A DNA stretch of 64,000 nt from Methylobacterium sp. WSM2598 (lineage in GTDB: Bacteria; Pseudomonadota; Alphaproteobacteria; Rhizobiales; Beijerinckiaceae). This document shows positions 1 to 9,434 of this stretch, piece by piece; within the stretch, counting starts at the first letter, position 1; every line of letters begins with the position of its first letter. The position numbers and the translations under genes are program-made. The notes under the pieces were generated by a model. That model had not been told where the DNA came from, did no database searches, and worked only from the letters and a program-made list of their open reading frames with translations. The stretch covers positions 2,009,985 to 2,073,984 of the forward strand of contig NZ_KB900609.1 in NCBI RefSeq assembly GCF_000379105.1, given 5' to 3'.

Positions 1-91
1 TGGCACCGGCCTGGAGCAGAAGCGACGGTGACCAGCCCCCACTGGGTGGCCCGGTTGGAATGTTAGTGGACCGTCACGCAGGCTTCGCCCC

Positions 92-651
92 GCGCCTCTA
101 GCCCGCGCGGAGCCCCTGCGGGAGGCGCCGCCCAGCCTCACCGGCGCCTGCATCCTGACCGACGTCCACGGGCCCGGGATCGGGGGGCTCCACCTCCTGC
201 GCCGGGTGCAGGCCGTCGGCAGCCCGCGGCCGGTCATCGTGGGACGGGCAGCGGCGACGTGCCGGTCGCGGCCGAGGCGATGCGGCTCGGCGCCGGGGAC
301 TTCATCGAGAAGCCGTTCGACGACGAGATCCCGCTGCGGGCCGTGCGCGCCGCCCTCACGTCCGGAAGTCCACCTCCGACCGCCGACCCGACGCTGCGGG
401 CGTTCGCGCGCCCCGTCGAGGGACTGAGCGGGCGGGAGCGGCAGGTGCTCACGCCCCTCGTGGCGGGCCGCACGGCCAAGGAGACCGGCCGGGCCCTCGC
501 CATCCGCCCGCGGGCGGCAGCGGCTTACCAAGCCGAGAGCATGGAGAAGAGGCAGGCCGGCCGCCTGTCCGAGCTGGTGCGCCGGGCCGTTCTGAGCGGG
601 CTGGAGCGAGCCTTGAGAGACATCAATTTGGAGTCAGGGTTGGGCCGGTAG
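92..651 (+). pseudogene. Decayed FixJ-type response regulator (receiver plus LuxR HTH)
   Basis: Two reading frames together give a FixJ/NarL-like regulator. The first frame (from about 92) contains the receiver motif around the phosphoacceptor (LTDVHGPGIGG) and ends near VIV. The second frame continues with VPVAAEAMRLGAGDFIEKPF and a LuxR-like helix-turn-helix (SGRERQVLTPLVAGRTAKE) to the stop at 649-651. The frames join near 240-243, where two bases stand where a family member would have a full codon, so one base has been lost. No good start codon is visible upstream. The family regulates oxygen or nitrogen-oxide responses through FixK, but this copy should be inactive. The part from 452 onward is repeated at 39769-39968. 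Confidence 0.7.
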
Positions 652-1149
652 ATTGCCCCTTGCGGACGGGGAGGATGGCCCAATCCGGCCCCAGACCCCA
701 GACCCCAGACCGCAGGATCAGGAGCTGGTCATGCCCATCTTCATCGCGGACGATGATCCTGCTGTCCTGAGCTCCCTGCAGTTCCTGCTCGAGAGCGAGG
801 GCTACGCGGTCGCGGCTTTCGGCAGCGGGGCGGCGTTGCTCTCGGCCTTCCCCGGCCCGGCGCCGGGCTGCGTGATCCTGGACGTCATGATGCCTGGCCT
901 GAGCGGGCTCGATGTGCTGCGCCGGCTGCGTGAGCTGGACGTGCACGCGCCGATCCTCCTGACCACCGGCCATCCGGACCCGAGCATCCGCGAGCGGGCG
1001 CGGGAGGCCGGGGTCCCCCTGCTCGAGAAGGGGCTCTCGTCGGAAGCGCTGCTCGCGGTTCTGGCGCGCACGCGCGAGGTGGGCTCTGCCTGAGAGGGCC
1101 ATTCCCGGAGCCTGCCCGCCCAGAAACCCTGCGGACACGGCGACGTGCG
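452..1149 (+). repeat. 698-bp inverted duplication, copy 1
   Basis: The segment recurs in reverse complement at 39271-39968. Both span 698 bp, and the encoded products (a 63-residue FixJ C-terminal fragment and the 120-aa response regulator) are identical between copies. Identity starts inside the LuxR domain of the FixJ relic and stops about 56 bp after the response-regulator stop. Neither edge has a transposase or an obvious terminal repeat. Confidence 0.9.
731..1093 (+). CDS. Single-domain response regulator (CheY/receiver only)
   Basis: The product is 120 aa and is a lone receiver domain with no output domain. It shows the acidic pair (IADDD), the phosphoacceptor Asp in VILDVMMPG, the conserved Thr in LLTTGH and the Lys in LLEKG. 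The ATG at 731 is chosen because the receiver fold starts immediately after it; an upstream in-frame start at 653 would only add the intergenic tandem repeat of ccccaga (about 690-710). Receiver-only proteins usually act in phosphorelays or by protein contact, and no partner kinase is adjacent. An identical copy lies at 39327-39689 on the other strand, so the cell carries two gene doses. Confidence 0.85.
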   Translation: MPIFIADDDPAVLSSLQFLLESEGYAVAAFGSGAALLSAFPGPAPGCVILDVMMPGLSGLDVLRRLRELDVHAPILLTTGHPDPSIRERAREAGVPLLEKGLSSEALLAVLARTREVGSA

Positions 1150-1251
1150 GATCGGTCCAAGGCGCACGCTGGACGGTTCGCCTCCTCGTCCATCGGGAGT
1201 TCCATCGCTTTGAAGGCTGCCGAGAAAGCCCCAACCTGAGGAAACCTGAGC

Positions 1252-1815
1252 ATGCCCCAACCTAGTCACCTTAGTTCGGCTTCTTGCCGGTCTGGAGGCA
1301 TGCTGGAGCGCAAGGAATGCGCGGCGTTGCTCGCAGCCATCACGACGGAGTGGACATACATAGAAGACAGGCTTGTCGATGTGCTTGCGTCTGTATTTGG
1401 TGGGCACGCCGTATCTGACGACTGGAGTGTAGGTCTAAATTACAGTCGGTTTGCAAATATATCCATACAATCGCTCAGAGACATAAAAGCCAGAGTAAAG
1501 ATGGTAGATGACGTACTGGCCGAGTTGATAAGGGATGACGCAGTCATAAAGTCTTGGAAAATATTGCATAGCGAATGCTGTTCATGTGCCGAGCAAAGGA
1601 ATGAGGTCGTTCATTGTAAGTGGTACTATGCGGATGAACTGCCGGACGCGCTGCTGATGCGCGACGAACGAACCGGCAAATTTCTCGAATGGAGGGAGGC
1701 AGACTTCAGGGTCATCCTAGACAGACTGATTGCATGCAGAGAGCAAGCGTGGATGTTCGTGCAGGCATTGTTGGAAGGGCAAAGAGCAGCCGGCACCGCA
1801 CCGCACCAGTGCTGA
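1252..1815 (+). CDS. Hypothetical protein, AT-richer than surroundings
   Basis: The 187-aa product matches no family I recognise. It has several Trp residues and a CCSC cluster in the middle (SECCSCAEQRNEV), and is mostly polar and helical with no signal peptide or membrane span. The start could be 1252 (preceded by a gagg motif) or the internal ATG at 1300 directly after ggagg. Base composition and codon use (many ata, aaa and gta codons) differ sharply from the neighbouring GC-rich genes, which suggests recent acquisition. It sits just beyond the end of the 698-bp duplicated segment. Nothing in the sequence shows its function. Confidence 0.6.
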   Translation: MPQPSHLSSASCRSGGMLERKECAALLAAITTEWTYIEDRLVDVLASVFGGHAVSDDWSVGLNYSRFANISIQSLRDIKARVKMVDDVLAELIRDDAVIKSWKILHSECCSCAEQRNEVVHCKWYYADELPDALLMRDERTGKFLEWREADFRVILDRLIACREQAWMFVQALLEGQRAAGTAPHQC

Positions 1816-2089
1816 GCAGGGGGAGACGCCGATGAGTAAGACTCTGCGACCAAATTTGCTTCGTGCCTGATGTCTCGATTGGGGCAGCCGCTTCATTAAA
1901 ACGATTGCAGATTCTGACCGCAAGCATTTTGCCAAAAACTGATCGAGAGTGAAGACTTCGAGATGATTCGCTTCCGGAATTTTGGCCATTACCGCCGGGA
2001 CAGCCGACCGTCATGGGAAAACGGACCTTCCGGAATCTCGTGAATCGCGCCTTCGGCTTCTGCCGTGAGACAGCTTGCGCCAAGCTTTC

Positions 2090-2563
2090 TCAGGCCGGTT
2101 CGGGCGCGCTTTGCTTGCGAGCCTGCGGCGATGCAAGACCCAGCAGCCGGGCGATCTCTGGCCCGGATCCATCCTCCAGCAGGTCCGCCAGCGTGTAGCC
2201 GTCGAGCACCGCCAGAAACGCGGCCAGGGCCTCCCCGAGCGCACGCCGGAGCCGGCAAGAGGCCGTGATGGCGCAGGCGCTGCTCGCGAAGCACTCGACC
2301 AACGCCAGATCCTCCTCGGTCTGGCGCACCACCGCGCCGACCACGATCTCAGAAGGCGGCTTGCCGAGACGAAGTCCGCCGCCCCGTCCCCGCGTCGTGC
2401 GGATCAGCCCCAGGCGCCCGAGCTGATGCACCACCTTGGTCAGGTGGTTCTCCGAGATGCCGTACGCCCGCGCGATCTCGGCGATCGAACTCTGCTGCGG
2501 CTCTCGCAGGCCGAGATAGATCAAGGTGCGCAGCGCGTAGTCGGTGTAGCGGGTCAGGTGCAT
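2090..2563 (-). CDS. nsrR: Rrf2-family nitric-oxide-sensing repressor NsrR
   Basis: The product is 157 aa, the usual length for NsrR. The N-terminal winged helix starts MHLTRYTDYALRT and includes the recognition-helix region SENHLTKVVHQL. Three cysteines at about residues 91, 97 and 103 (ECFASSACAITASC) match the spacing of the cluster ligands in NsrR, which holds an iron-sulfur cluster destroyed by NO. The ATG at 2563 is chosen because the Rrf2 fold begins at that Met. The gene is divergent from hmp, the classic NsrR target, with about 95 bp between them holding candidate operators. It should repress hmp until NO damages its cluster. IscR is the alternative, but the context favours NsrR. Confidence 0.88.
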   Translation of the reverse strand: MHLTRYTDYALRTLIYLGLREPQQSSIAEIARAYGISENHLTKVVHQLGRLGLIRTTRGRGGGLRLGKPPSEIVVGAVVRQTEEDLALVECFASSACAITASCRLRRALGEALAAFLAVLDGYTLADLLEDGSGPEIARLLGLASPQARKQSAPEPA

Positions 2564-2598
2564 GAGGGCTCCGGGACGGAGATAAGGTATATCACGCT

Positions 2599-2646
2599 TG
2601 CATCTTTCCGGCCAGCTGGGTAGAAGGTGCGCCGTCAATGCACCTT
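2599..2646. promoter_or_regulatory. Candidate NsrR operators between nsrR and hmp
   Basis: Two NsrR-like signals lie between the divergent starts. One is a half-site gcatctt at 2600-2606, which reads aagatgc on the other strand and matches the known NsrR half-site. The other is an inverted repeat, aaggtgc (2624-2630) and gcacctt (2640-2646), with a 9-base spacer just upstream of the hmp start. Assignment rests on motif resemblance and context. Confidence 0.5.
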
Positions 2647-2658
2647 TGAGAATCGCTG

Positions 2659-3894
2659 ATGCCGACCCCGCTCACCCCCGCCACCGTTGCTCTCGTCAAG
2701 GCCACCGTGCCCGCCCTCGAGGCGCACGGATTGGACATCACCCGGCGCATGTACGAGCGCCTGTTCAAGAACCCCGAGATCCGCGATCTCTTCAACCAGT
2801 CGCATCACGGCGAAACCGGCTCTCAGCCCAAGGCCCTGGCGCAGGCCGTGCTGGCCTATGCGCGCAACATCGACAATCTCGGCGTACTCGGCGGAGCGGT
2901 GGAGCGCATCGCCCAGAAGCACGTCGCGCTCAACATCCTTCCGGAACACTATCCTCACGTGGCCGACGCGCTGCTGGGCGCCATCGGGGACGTGCTCGGC
3001 GCGGCGGCGACGCCGGAGATCTGCGCGGCCTGGGGCGAGGCCTACTGGTTCCTGGCCGAGCTCCTGATCGGGCGTGAGGCCGCGATCTACCGGGAGCTGG
3101 CGGCGAAGCCCGGCGGCTGGAACGGCTGGCGCGACTTCGTGATCGAGAGCGTCACGCCGGAGAGCGAGATCATCCGCTCGTTCGTTCTCGTGCCGGCCGA
3201 TGGCGGGCCAGTGGTGCGGCACGAGCCCGGTCAGTACCTCGGATTCCTGTTCGACCTGCCGGGTCACGGCGTGCTCAAGCGCAACTACTCGATCTCCTGC
3301 GCGCCGAACGACCGGGCCTACCGCATCACCGTCAAGCGCGAGGGCCGACCGGAGGAGCCGGCGGGCATCGTCTCGAACTGGCTGCACGACGAGGCCGCGC
3401 CCGGAACGGTGCTGCGCGCGGCGCCGCCGGCGGGCGACTTCTTCCTCGACCGGACGTCCGTGGGTCCGGTCGTGCTTGTCAGCGGCGGGGTCGGGCTCAC
3501 GCCGATGGTGAGCATGCTGGAGACGATCGCCAGGAGCACGCCCAAACGCCCGACCTGGTACGTTCACGGCGCCCAGAACGGGCGCGTGCACGCGATGCGG
3601 GATCAGGTCCGGGAGCTCACGGCCGGCAACGAGAACCTTCGCCTGCACACCTTCTACGCGGAGCCCGCGGCGGAGGACCGGCCAGGGGAGCACTACGACG
3701 GGCAGGGGCTGATCACCGCGGAGTGGCTGGTGCGGCAGACGCCGCACGAGGCGGCGACCTACTACCTGTGCGGTCCCAAGCCGTTCCTGAGCGCCCTGGT
3801 GAACGGATTGCGGCGCCAGGGCGTTCCGGCCGAGCGGATCCGGTTCGAGTTCTTCGGCCCGGCCGACGAGCTGCTGGAGCAGCAGGCGGCCTGA
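2659..3894 (+). CDS. hmp: Flavohemoprotein, nitric oxide dioxygenase
   Basis: The 411-aa product has the three-part Hmp architecture. Residues 1-140 are the globin domain (starts TPATVALVKATVPAL, with haem-pocket residues around HHGETGSQPKALA and the proximal-His region IAQKHVALNI). Residues about 150-255 are the ferredoxin-reductase FAD domain (RNYSIS motif). The rest is the NAD-binding domain (SGGVGLTPM, YLCGPKPFL, ending FEFFGPADEL). The enzyme converts NO to nitrate using O2 and NAD(P)H in the cytoplasm. It is divergent from nsrR and should be derepressed by NO. The length is normal and no key residue is visibly missing. Confidence 0.95.
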   Translation: MPTPLTPATVALVKATVPALEAHGLDITRRMYERLFKNPEIRDLFNQSHHGETGSQPKALAQAVLAYARNIDNLGVLGGAVERIAQKHVALNILPEHYPHVADALLGAIGDVLGAAATPEICAAWGEAYWFLAELLIGREAAIYRELAAKPGGWNGWRDFVIESVTPESEIIRSFVLVPADGGPVVRHEPGQYLGFLFDLPGHGVLKRNYSISCAPNDRAYRITVKREGRPEEPAGIVSNWLHDEAAPGTVLRAAPPAGDFFLDRTSVGPVVLVSGGVGLTPMVSMLETIARSTPKRPTWYVHGAQNGRVHAMRDQVRELTAGNENLRLHTFYAEPAAEDRPGEHYDGQGLITAEWLVRQTPHEAATYYLCGPKPFLSALVNGLRRQGVPAERIRFEFFGPADELLEQQAA

Positions 3895-3901
3895 ATGCGA
3901 C

Positions 3902-3929
3902 GGCGCCGTCCCCGCAGCAGGGCGGCGCC
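3902..3929 (+). terminator. Hairpin after hmp
   Basis: ggcgccgtcc (3902-3911) and gggcggcgcc (3920-3929) form a GC-rich stem with one mismatch, seven bases after the hmp stop. No T-run follows, so termination is inferred from position. Confidence 0.45.
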
Positions 3930-3970
3930 CATTCCTGAGCAGCATGCGCACGAGGTTCGCGCGCATTGCC

Positions 3971-4000
3971 GAGACCGCCCTGGCCGAGACCGCCCTGGCC
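3971..4000. repeat. 15-bp tandem duplication, two units
   Basis: The unit gagaccgccctggcc occurs twice head to tail in the region between hmp and the convergent ferritin-like gene. No protein-coding role is evident. Confidence 0.8.
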
Positions 4001-4098
4001 GAGGCGGCGGGCGTGGCCGCCGCGTTCGACCGCCATCGTCCCATTCGGGTCCAGAAATGGTCAGCATCGTCGCCCGCGTCGTGTGCGCAGGCCCTCAT

Positions 4099-4917
4099 TC
4101 AGGAAGGCGAGGAGATCTCCCTGATCTTCGCCAGCCTCAGAATGGCCCGCTGCCCGAGTTCCTGCAGCCGCACGAGGCTGTCCTCGTCGCTGCTCGTCTC
4201 CGCCGCCTGCAGGTAGGCGTCGGCCAGCGCTTCGGCCAAGGCCTCGATTGAGCGTGTCGCGGGACGTGCCACGTCGAGCTGCAGCGGCCGGGCCAGCGCG
4301 CCGAGCGCTTCGGTTTCCTGGGCCAGCGCGTCCGAGCCGCCCTGACGCAGCATCGCGGCGAGCGCCGCCTCCAGATCGGCGGCGCTGCTCCTGGCGGCGG
4401 GCCCCGCCCCCGCCTGCCGCATGGCGTGAAAGGCCCGGCGCCGTTCGCGCCGAAACGTCGTCACGTGCTCCAGCTCCTCCCGGGCCATGGCTTCCGCCGC
4501 CCGGCGCACCTCCTCGCTGCGGGTCTGCGCGGCGACATACGCCCAGAAGGCGAAGGCCCGCTCCTCGTTGCGGACCGCGATCGTCAGCACGCGATAGGGC
4601 GTGAGCAGCCGCGACCCGGCGATTTCGGCAGCATCCTCACGCTCGAATGTCGGCGGCGGCGGCCATCGCAGATCCTGCGAATCGGGTCCGCGCCCCTCGG
4701 CCGCCTGCGACCAATGGGAGATATGGGCGGCGTGCCCGCTCTCCTCCCCGGCGATGCGTGCGAAAGTGTCGGCGAGATCGGGTCGCCCCTGCTTGCGCAT
4801 CAGGTCCGCAAATTCTGCATAGCTGCGCGCCGCCTCGCTCTCCATCAGGTGGGCGAGCGCGAAGAAGCTCTTCAGATTTTCGATACGACCGGCAGGCTCG
4901 GCTTTGAGGGTGGGCAT
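4099..4917 (-). CDS. Ferritin-like/rubrerythrin-like diiron protein
   Basis: The 272-aa product has a four-helix ferritin-like region. Carboxylate and histidine motifs of the diiron type appear as AHLMESEAARSYAEFA (about residues 22-37), EESGHAAHI (about 58-66) and EELEHV (about 146-151), a two-half arrangement of ExxH motifs. There is no C-terminal rubredoxin domain and no signal peptide, so a cytoplasmic role in peroxide or iron handling is likely. The start at 4917 places the helical domain near the N-terminus. It diverges from nosR with a FixK/FNR-type box between them, which suggests expression under low oxygen together with the nos genes. The exact substrate cannot be told from sequence. 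Confidence 0.75.
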   Translation of the reverse strand: MPTLKAEPAGRIENLKSFFALAHLMESEAARSYAEFADLMRKQGRPDLADTFARIAGEESGHAAHISHWSQAAEGRGPDSQDLRWPPPPTFEREDAAEIAGSRLLTPYRVLTIAVRNEERAFAFWAYVAAQTRSEEVRRAAEAMAREELEHVTTFRRERRRAFHAMRQAGAGPAARSSAADLEAALAAMLRQGGSDALAQETEALGALARPLQLDVARPATRSIEALAEALADAYLQAAETSSDEDSLVRLQELGQRAILRLAKIREISSPS

Positions 4918-4996
4918 GGTCGTCTTGCTCCCTATTTGTCGAATTCTGAATCAAAATCGAGCTGACGTCGAGCTGGCGCACGCAGTATCGGAAAGC

Positions 4997-5010
4997 TTGA
5001 TCTAGCGCAA
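4997..5010. promoter_or_regulatory. FixK/FNR-type box upstream of nosR
   Basis: TTGATCTAGCGCAA matches the rhizobial FixK2-type pattern TTG(A/C)-N6-(T/G)CAA, with the left half identical to the FNR half-site TTGAT. It sits between the divergent ferritin-like gene and nosR. A class II position (centre near -41.5) predicts a transcript start near 5045, which argues against translation from the ATG at 5017. Confidence 0.7.
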
Positions 5011-5097
5011 AGACCGATGCAGAATGAAGTGGTTTTCTGGCCATACCGCCCGATCAGCCTCCCGATTCGGCGGGATTGTGACGATGAGCCGGTGCCT

Positions 5098-7476
5098 ATG
5101 CCGTGTTTAGGGGATTCTTCTAGAAAAGCTGCCATCCACGCAGGGGCGGCGACGGTGCCGGCACGCGATCCCAGGGGGCAGCTCCGCCGTCGGTACGGGA
5201 GTCCGGCCACATTCATCGTCATCGCGATGATCCACCTATGGGGTGCGTTGGCGGCCATGGCGGCCGGGACCAGCCCGCTCACCGACTACCTCGCCAAGGT
5301 TCAGCCCGGTGAATTCTTTGCAGGCGCCGACCGGTTCGGTTCTCCTCAGGGCGATCCGCCCATCGTGCCCGTCTACACCGGCAGCACGCTCAAGGGTTAC
5401 GTCTACCTCAATACCGATTTCAGCAGCGCAACGGGCTATTCCGGCAAGCCGATCCACGTGCTGATCGGCATCGACCCACAAGGTGTGCTGCGCGGCCTGA
5501 AGCTTGTCGATCACAAGGAGCCGATCGTGCTGATCGGCATCCCCGAGAAGCGGATCGTGGAGGCGATCAACACGCTGGTGGGCAAGGGCATGCGGCCGGT
5601 CGCGAGCGGGGCGGAGCCGCTGCCGCAGGTCGATATCGTGAGCGGCGCCACGGTGACGGTGCTCGTCATCGGCGACAGCGCCGTGCGCTCGGCCGTGAAG
5701 CTGATCAAGAGCGGCCGCCTCGGCGGCGCGGCAGGAGCGGGCGCGGCGGCGGCCGCGACGGTCACCAAGACCGTCGACATGGACAGGAGCGAGGTCAAGG
5801 ACTGGCAGACCCTGCTCGGCGACGGCTCGATCCGGCGCCTGCACCTGTCCGTCGCCGATATCAACGAGGCCTTCGCCAAGTCCGGCAACGCGGCCGCGGC
5901 CTCGCACCCGGAGCCTGGTGCGCCGGACGACACCTTCATCGACCTCTACGTCGCCCTGGTCTCGGTGCCGACGATCGGCCGCAGCCTGCTCGGGGAGGAC
6001 GGCTATGCCCGCCTGCGCTCCCAGCTCAGGCCGGGGCAGCAGGCCATCGTCGTGGCGGGGGAGGGGGCCTACTCGTTCAAGGGAGCGGCCTACGTCCGGG
6101 GCGGCATCTTCGATCGCATCGAACTCCTCCAGGACGGGAGCGGTGTCCGCTTCCGCGACCGCAATCACACGCGGCTCGGCGCGCTCGAAGGCGGAGCGCC
6201 GGACCTGCCGGAGATCGGCCTGTTCACGATCCCGCCGGACTTCGCCTTCGATCCGACTGAGCCTTGGCAGCTGCGGCTGCTGGTGCAGCGGGCCGTCGGC
6301 GCGCGGGACAAGGCCTTTCTCACCTTCGATGTCGGTTACACGCTACCGGACGGCTACGTCCGGCGGGAACAGCGCGCCGTCACCGCTGCCGAGCAGCCAG
6401 CCCCCGCCGGCGCACCGGGACCTGCCGCGGCGCCCGCCGCGGCGGTGGCGGGATCCGACGCCACCACCATCCAGGACGAGCCACTCTGGATCAGGATCTG
6501 GCGCTCGAAGAGCATCGCCATCGGCATCACCGCCGCGGCGCTCCTCGTCCTGACCGGCATCTTCTTCTTCCAGGACGCGCTGGTGAAGCACCCGCACACC
6601 TATGTCTGGGTGCGGCGCGCCTTCCTGCTGTTCACCCTCGTCTGGCTGGGCTGGTACGCGAATGCACAGCTCTCGGTCGTGAACATCCTCACCTTCACCA
6701 GTGCCTTGGTGACGGGATTCCATTGGGACTTCTTTCTGGCCGCACCGCTGATTTTCATCCTGTGTGCGGCCATCGCGGCCGGGCTGCTGTTCTGGGGCCG
6801 CGGGCCGTTCTGCGGCTGGCTCTGTCCGTTCGGCGCCCTGCAGGAACTCACCAACACCCTTGCCCAGTGGCTGAAGGTGCCGCAGCTGACGATTCCGTGG
6901 GGGCTGCACGAGCGCCTGTGGCCGATCAAGTACGTGATCTTCCTCGGTCTCTTCGGCGTATCGCTCTATTCGGTTGCCATGGCCGAGACGCTGGCCGAGG
7001 TCGAACCGTTCAAGACGGCCATCATCCTGAAATTCGTGCGGGACTGGCCCTTCACGCTCTACGCCGTGGCGCTGCTCGCGGCGGGGCTCTTCGTCGAGCG
7101 CTTCTTCTGCCGCTACCTGTGCCCTCTCGGCGCCGCGCTCGCCATTCCGGGGCGGATGCGCACCTTCGAGTGGCTGAAGCGCTGGCCGGAATGCGGCTCG
7201 CCCTGCCAGCGCTGCGCCAAGGAGTGCCCGGTCCAGTCGATCCACCCCGAGGGGCACATCAACGTCAACGAGTGCATCTACTGCATGCACTGCCAGGAAC
7301 TCTACCACGACGATCACCGCTGCCCGCACATGATCCAGGTGCGGCTGAAGCGCGAGAAGTTCGAAGCGCTCAGCTCGCCGTCGCAGCGCACCGGCGGCCG
7401 GGGCGCGAAGCCGAGCGTGACCGTCGACGGCAGGCCGGTTCCCGCCACGGCGCCGTCCGCCCGCTCCCCGTCCTGA
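5098..7476 (+). CDS. nosR: NosR, membrane flavo/iron-sulfur regulator of N2O reductase
   Basis: This is a polytopic membrane electron-transfer protein needed for nosZ expression and for keeping N2O reductase active. From the ATG at 5098 it is 792 aa. An N-terminal signal segment leads into a periplasmic FMN-binding domain with the flavinylation motif SGAT (Thr about 185). Membrane helices follow, then CGWLCP (about 572) and CRYLCP (about 671) motifs, and a C-terminal double 4Fe-4S region (CQRCAKECP about 703, CIYCMHCQ). An ATG at 5017 is open in frame but would precede the transcript start predicted from the FixK box; 5227 would remove most of the signal region. First gene of the nos operon, 16 bp before nosZ. 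Confidence 0.93.
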   Translation: MPCLGDSSRKAAIHAGAATVPARDPRGQLRRRYGSPATFIVIAMIHLWGALAAMAAGTSPLTDYLAKVQPGEFFAGADRFGSPQGDPPIVPVYTGSTLKGYVYLNTDFSSATGYSGKPIHVLIGIDPQGVLRGLKLVDHKEPIVLIGIPEKRIVEAINTLVGKGMRPVASGAEPLPQVDIVSGATVTVLVIGDSAVRSAVKLIKSGRLGGAAGAGAAAAATVTKTVDMDRSEVKDWQTLLGDGSIRRLHLSVADINEAFAKSGNAAAASHPEPGAPDDTFIDLYVALVSVPTIGRSLLGEDGYARLRSQLRPGQQAIVVAGEGAYSFKGAAYVRGGIFDRIELLQDGSGVRFRDRNHTRLGALEGGAPDLPEIGLFTIPPDFAFDPTEPWQLRLLVQRAVGARDKAFLTFDVGYTLPDGYVRREQRAVTAAEQPAPAGAPGPAAAPAAAVAGSDATTIQDEPLWIRIWRSKSIAIGITAAALLVLTGIFFFQDALVKHPHTYVWVRRAFLLFTLVWLGWYANAQLSVVNILTFTSALVTGFHWDFFLAAPLIFILCAAIAAGLLFWGRGPFCGWLCPFGALQELTNTLAQWLKVPQLTIPWGLHERLWPIKYVIFLGLFGVSLYSVAMAETLAEVEPFKTAIILKFVRDWPFTLYAVALLAAGLFVERFFCRYLCPLGAALAIPGRMRTFEWLKRWPECGSPCQRCAKECPVQSIHPEGHINVNECIYCMHCQELYHDDHRCPHMIQVRLKREKFEALSSPSQRTGGRGAKPSVTVDGRPVPATAPSARSPS

Positions 7477-7492
7477 CAAAGGAGAACGTGAC

Positions 7493-9430
7493 ATGTCCGA
7501 GACTTCCGAGCACGCCAGGCTGAATCGCAGACAGCTGCTGGGCACCACGGCCGCCGCGGCGGCGACCGGCGCCGTCGCGGGGGCGGCCGGAACGCGCGGT
7601 CTCGCAACGCCGGCCGAGGCGCAGACGAAGCCGAGCGCGCGCCCCGCGCTCGCCGGCGGCCCGAACAAGACCGAGGTCAAGCCCGGCGATCTCGACGAGT
7701 ACTACGTCTTCTTCTCGAGCGGCCAGACCGGCGAACTCCGCATCGTCGGGTTGCCGTCGATGCGCGAGCTGATGCGGGTTCCGGTGTTCAACCGCGACAG
7801 CGCCACGGGCTGGGGCCTCACCGACCAGAGCCGCAAGGTGCTGACCGAGGGCCTCCTTCCCGAGACGAAGCAGTTTCTGGAGACTCGCGGCGGCGTCTAT
7901 CACAACGGCGACCTGCACCACCCGCACCTGTCGTTCACGGACGGCACCTATGACGGGCGCTACTGTTTCGTGAATGACAAGGCCAACACGCGCGTGGCCC
8001 GCATCCGCCTCGACGTGATGCGGTGCGACAAGATCATCGAGCTGCCCAACCAGCATACCGTTCATGGCCTGCGTGTGCAGAAGTATCCCCGCACCGGCTA
8101 CGTCTTCTGCAACGGCGAGGACCGGGTGCCGCTTCCGAACGACGGCAAGGTGCTCGACGACAACAAGCAGTATCACGCCATTTTCACTGCCGTGGACGGC
8201 GACACGATGCAGGTCGCCTGGCAGGTGCTGGTGGACGGCAACCTCGACAACGTCGATGCGGACTATCAGGGCAAATACGCCTTCGCGACCTGCTACAATT
8301 CCGAAGAAGGGGTCACGCTGGCCGAGATGACCGCCAACGAGCAGGATTGGGTGGTCATCTTCAACATCAAGCGCATCGAGGAGGCGGTGCGCAAGGGTGA
8401 GGCCAAGGTGGTCGGTGGCGTACCGATGGTCGACGGCCGGCATGGCTCGCGCTTCACCCGCTACGTCCCGGTTTCGAACAGCCCGCACGGCATGAACACC
8501 GCACCGGACGGCATCCACGTCGTCGCCAACGGCAAGCTGTCGCCGACCGTGACGGTGATGGATGTCCGTCTCTTCGATGATCTGTTTGACGACAAGATCA
8601 AGCCGCGCGACGTCGTGGTCGCCGAGCCGGAGCTCGGCCTCGGTCCGTTGCACACGGCCTATGATGGCAAGGGCAATGCCTTCACGACCCTGTTCATCGA
8701 CAGTCAAGTGGTGAAGTGGAACATCGAGAAGGCCCGGCAGGCCTACAAGGGCGCCAAGGTCGACCCGATCCTCCAGAAGCTCGACGTCCATTATCAGCCG
8801 GGCCACAATCACAGCTCCATGGGACAGACGAAGGAGGCGGATGGCAAGTGGCTCATCTCTCTCAATAAGTTCTCGAAGGACCGTTTTCTGAACGTTGGAC
8901 CACTGAAGCCGGAAAACGACCAGCTGATCGACATCTCGGGTGACAAGATGATGATCGTGCATGACGGCCCGAGCTTTGCCGAGCCGCATGACGCGACCAT
9001 CGTCCATCGCTCCAAGATCAACCCGATCTCGATCTGGGACCGGGCCGATCCCTTCTTCGCTGACCAAGTAAAGCAGGCCAAGGCCGATGGCGTCAGGCTT
9101 GAGGAGGACAACAAGGTCATCCGCGACGGTGACAAGGTTCGCGTCTACATGACCTCGACGGCCCCGTCCTTCGGTCTCGAGAGCTTCACGGTGAAGCAGG
9201 GCGACCAGGTCACCGTCCACGTCACCAATATCGACGCGGTCGAGGATCTCACGCACGGCTTCTCGATCGTGAACTACGGCATTCAGATGGAGGTCGCGCC
9301 GCAGGCGACGGCCTCGGTGACCTTCACGGCCAATAAGCCAGGCGTCTACTGGTACTACTGCTCTTGGTTCTGCCATGCGATGCACATGGAGATGAAAGGG
9401 CGGATGTTCGTGGAGCCCAAGAACGTCTGA
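7493..9430 (+). CDS. nosZ: Nitrous-oxide reductase, TAT-exported
   Basis: This is the terminal enzyme of denitrification, reducing N2O to N2 in the periplasm. The 645-aa product starts with a twin-arginine signal ([17 protein letters not shown]). The CuZ beta-propeller is shown by [12 protein letters not shown] and further His motifs such as [17 protein letters not shown] and EPHD. The C-terminal cupredoxin domain carries the CuA ligands in [12 protein letters not shown] (Cys 623, Cys 627, His 631). A good ribosome-binding site (aaggaga) precedes the ATG. The TAT signal and sequence style mark it as a clade I (typical) NosZ. All ligand motifs I can check are intact. Confidence 0.97.
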   Translation: MSETSEHARLNRRQLLGTTAAAAATGAVAGAAGTRGLATPAEAQTKPSARPALAGGPNKTEVKPGDLDEYYVFFSSGQTGELRIVGLPSMRELMRVPVFNRDSATGWGLTDQSRKVLTEGLLPETKQFLETRGGVYHNGDLHHPHLSFTDGTYDGRYCFVNDKANTRVARIRLDVMRCDKIIELPNQHTVHGLRVQKYPRTGYVFCNGEDRVPLPNDGKVLDDNKQYHAIFTAVDGDTMQVAWQVLVDGNLDNVDADYQGKYAFATCYNSEEGVTLAEMTANEQDWVVIFNIKRIEEAVRKGEAKVVGGVPMVDGRHGSRFTRYVPVSNSPHGMNTAPDGIHVVANGKLSPTVTVMDVRLFDDLFDDKIKPRDVVVAEPELGLGPLHTAYDGKGNAFTTLFIDSQVVKWNIEKARQAYKGAKVDPILQKLDVHYQPGHNHSSMGQTKEADGKWLISLNKFSKDRFLNVGPLKPENDQLIDISGDKMMIVHDGPSFAEPHDATIVHRSKINPISIWDRADPFFADQVKQAKADGVRLEEDNKVIRDGDKVRVYMTSTAPSFGLESFTVKQGDQVTVHVTNIDAVEDLTHGFSIVNYGIQMEVAPQATASVTFTANKPGVYWYYCSWFCHAMHMEMKGRMFVEPKNV

Positions 9431-9434
9431 CGTC

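Noticed and set aside
2635..4098. Long minus-strand open frame opposite hmp
   Set aside because: Arg/His-rich without any domain pattern and fully antisense to an intact flavohemoprotein gene.
5017..5097. Upstream ATG of nosR at 5017
   Set aside because: It would lie before the transcript start expected from the FixK box at 4997-5010 and adds residues with no family pattern.
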